This document shows, in pieces, positions 35,217 to 35,398 of a stretch of 35,398 nucleotides of DNA; the stretch's first letter is position 1, and every line of letters starts with the position of its first letter. Source of the stretch: Acidimicrobiaceae bacterium (GTDB taxonomy: Bacteria; Actinomycetota; Acidimicrobiia; Acidimicrobiales; Ilumatobacteraceae); NCBI GenBank assembly GCA_024641005.1, contig JAHEDX010000026.1:1-35398 (forward strand), in the 5' to 3' direction. The notes beneath the pieces were generated by a model, which did no database searches, was not told the origin of the DNA, and was given only the letters and a program-made list of their open reading frames with translations. A program made the translations under genes and the position numbers.

Positions 35217-35398
35217 TCAGCCGAGGTCGTCCGGGCAGTTGATATTGCGAACCGCTGCGGGATCGACGGGCACCGACATCGCCGCGAGCCTCTCGAGCGC
35301 CGCCCGATAGGCACGAACCCCTTGGTCGATCAGCGCCGACAAGGGCTGCAGCGCGGCAGGCGACCAGACCGACAACATGTGCGGCCCTTCCTCGGTGG
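35217..35398 (-). CDS. C-terminal end of a MobA-like molybdenum cofactor guanylyltransferase (partial)
   Basis: Only the last 60 codons are inside the window; the 5' part lies beyond 35398. The ending SVPVDPAAVRNINCPDDLG matches the C-terminus of MobA/NTP-transferase proteins, in which (V/F)-x-N-(I/V)-N-(T/C)-P-(E/D)-D-L is conserved, and WSPAALQPLSALIDQG precedes it as in that family. MobA links GMP to molybdopterin. The nucleotide-binding N-terminus is not visible, so the assignment rests on this tail. Confidence 0.7.
   Translation of the reverse strand, partial: TEEGPHMLSVWSPAALQPLSALIDQGVRAYRAALERLAAMSVPVDPAAVRNINCPDDLG

Overview
This is a high-GC actinobacterial chromosome segment. The evidence is a mycobacterial-type integration host factor gene (mihF), a PriA without helicase motifs, many GTG starts, start codons lying 6-10 nt after a TANNNT -10 box, and a housekeeping gene order known from Streptomyces and its relatives. 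The Thr-rich wall protein, the DUF2079 protein and the absence of bldD between nusB and pyrR would suit an Acidimicrobiia (Ilumatobacter-like) lineage. That placement is inference.

Layout. Bases 1-534 hold the 3' end of a repeat-bearing surface protein on the + strand. Bases 671-14268 hold a 12-gene minus-strand run, in transcription order pyrR-pyrB-pyrC-carA-carB-pyrD-mihF-gmk-rpoZ-coaBC-metK-priA. It covers pyrimidine synthesis, GMP kinase, a nucleoid protein, RNA polymerase omega, CoA and SAM synthesis, and replication restart. Its leader carries a good match to a PyrR-binding RNA hairpin just ahead of the pyrR ribosome binding site. Bases 14.3-20.7 kb form an accessory block: a decayed histidine-phosphatase remnant, an unknown membrane-anchored protein, an N-acyl-D-amino-acid deacylase-type amidohydrolase, a glycosyltransferase-methyltransferase fusion and a DUF2079 membrane protein. 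Bases 20746-31675 hold a second minus-strand run, alaS-ruvX-mltG-aroE-aroC-aroK-aroB-GNAT-aroQ-pepQ-efp-nusB, covering alanyl-tRNA synthesis, peptidoglycan length control, the shikimate pathway and translation/antitermination factors. The right end has an eight-cysteine unknown protein, a small acidic protein, an orphan ParA, RNase D with an overlapping rhodanese gene, and the 3' end of a mobA-like gene.

Most junctions within the two runs are 1-4 nt stop/start overlaps, which implies translational coupling. Internal -10 boxes suggest that rpoZ, mihF, carA and aroC may also be transcribed separately. In Streptomyces the two runs are adjacent (nusB next to bldD and pyrR); here about 6.5 kb of unrelated genes lies between them. 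I found no CRISPR array, insertion sequence, tRNA or rRNA. The most notable unexpected items are the PyrR RNA element, the hidden phosphatase pseudogene and the degenerate glycosyltransferase-methyltransferase fusion; I did not find a clearly new multi-gene system.
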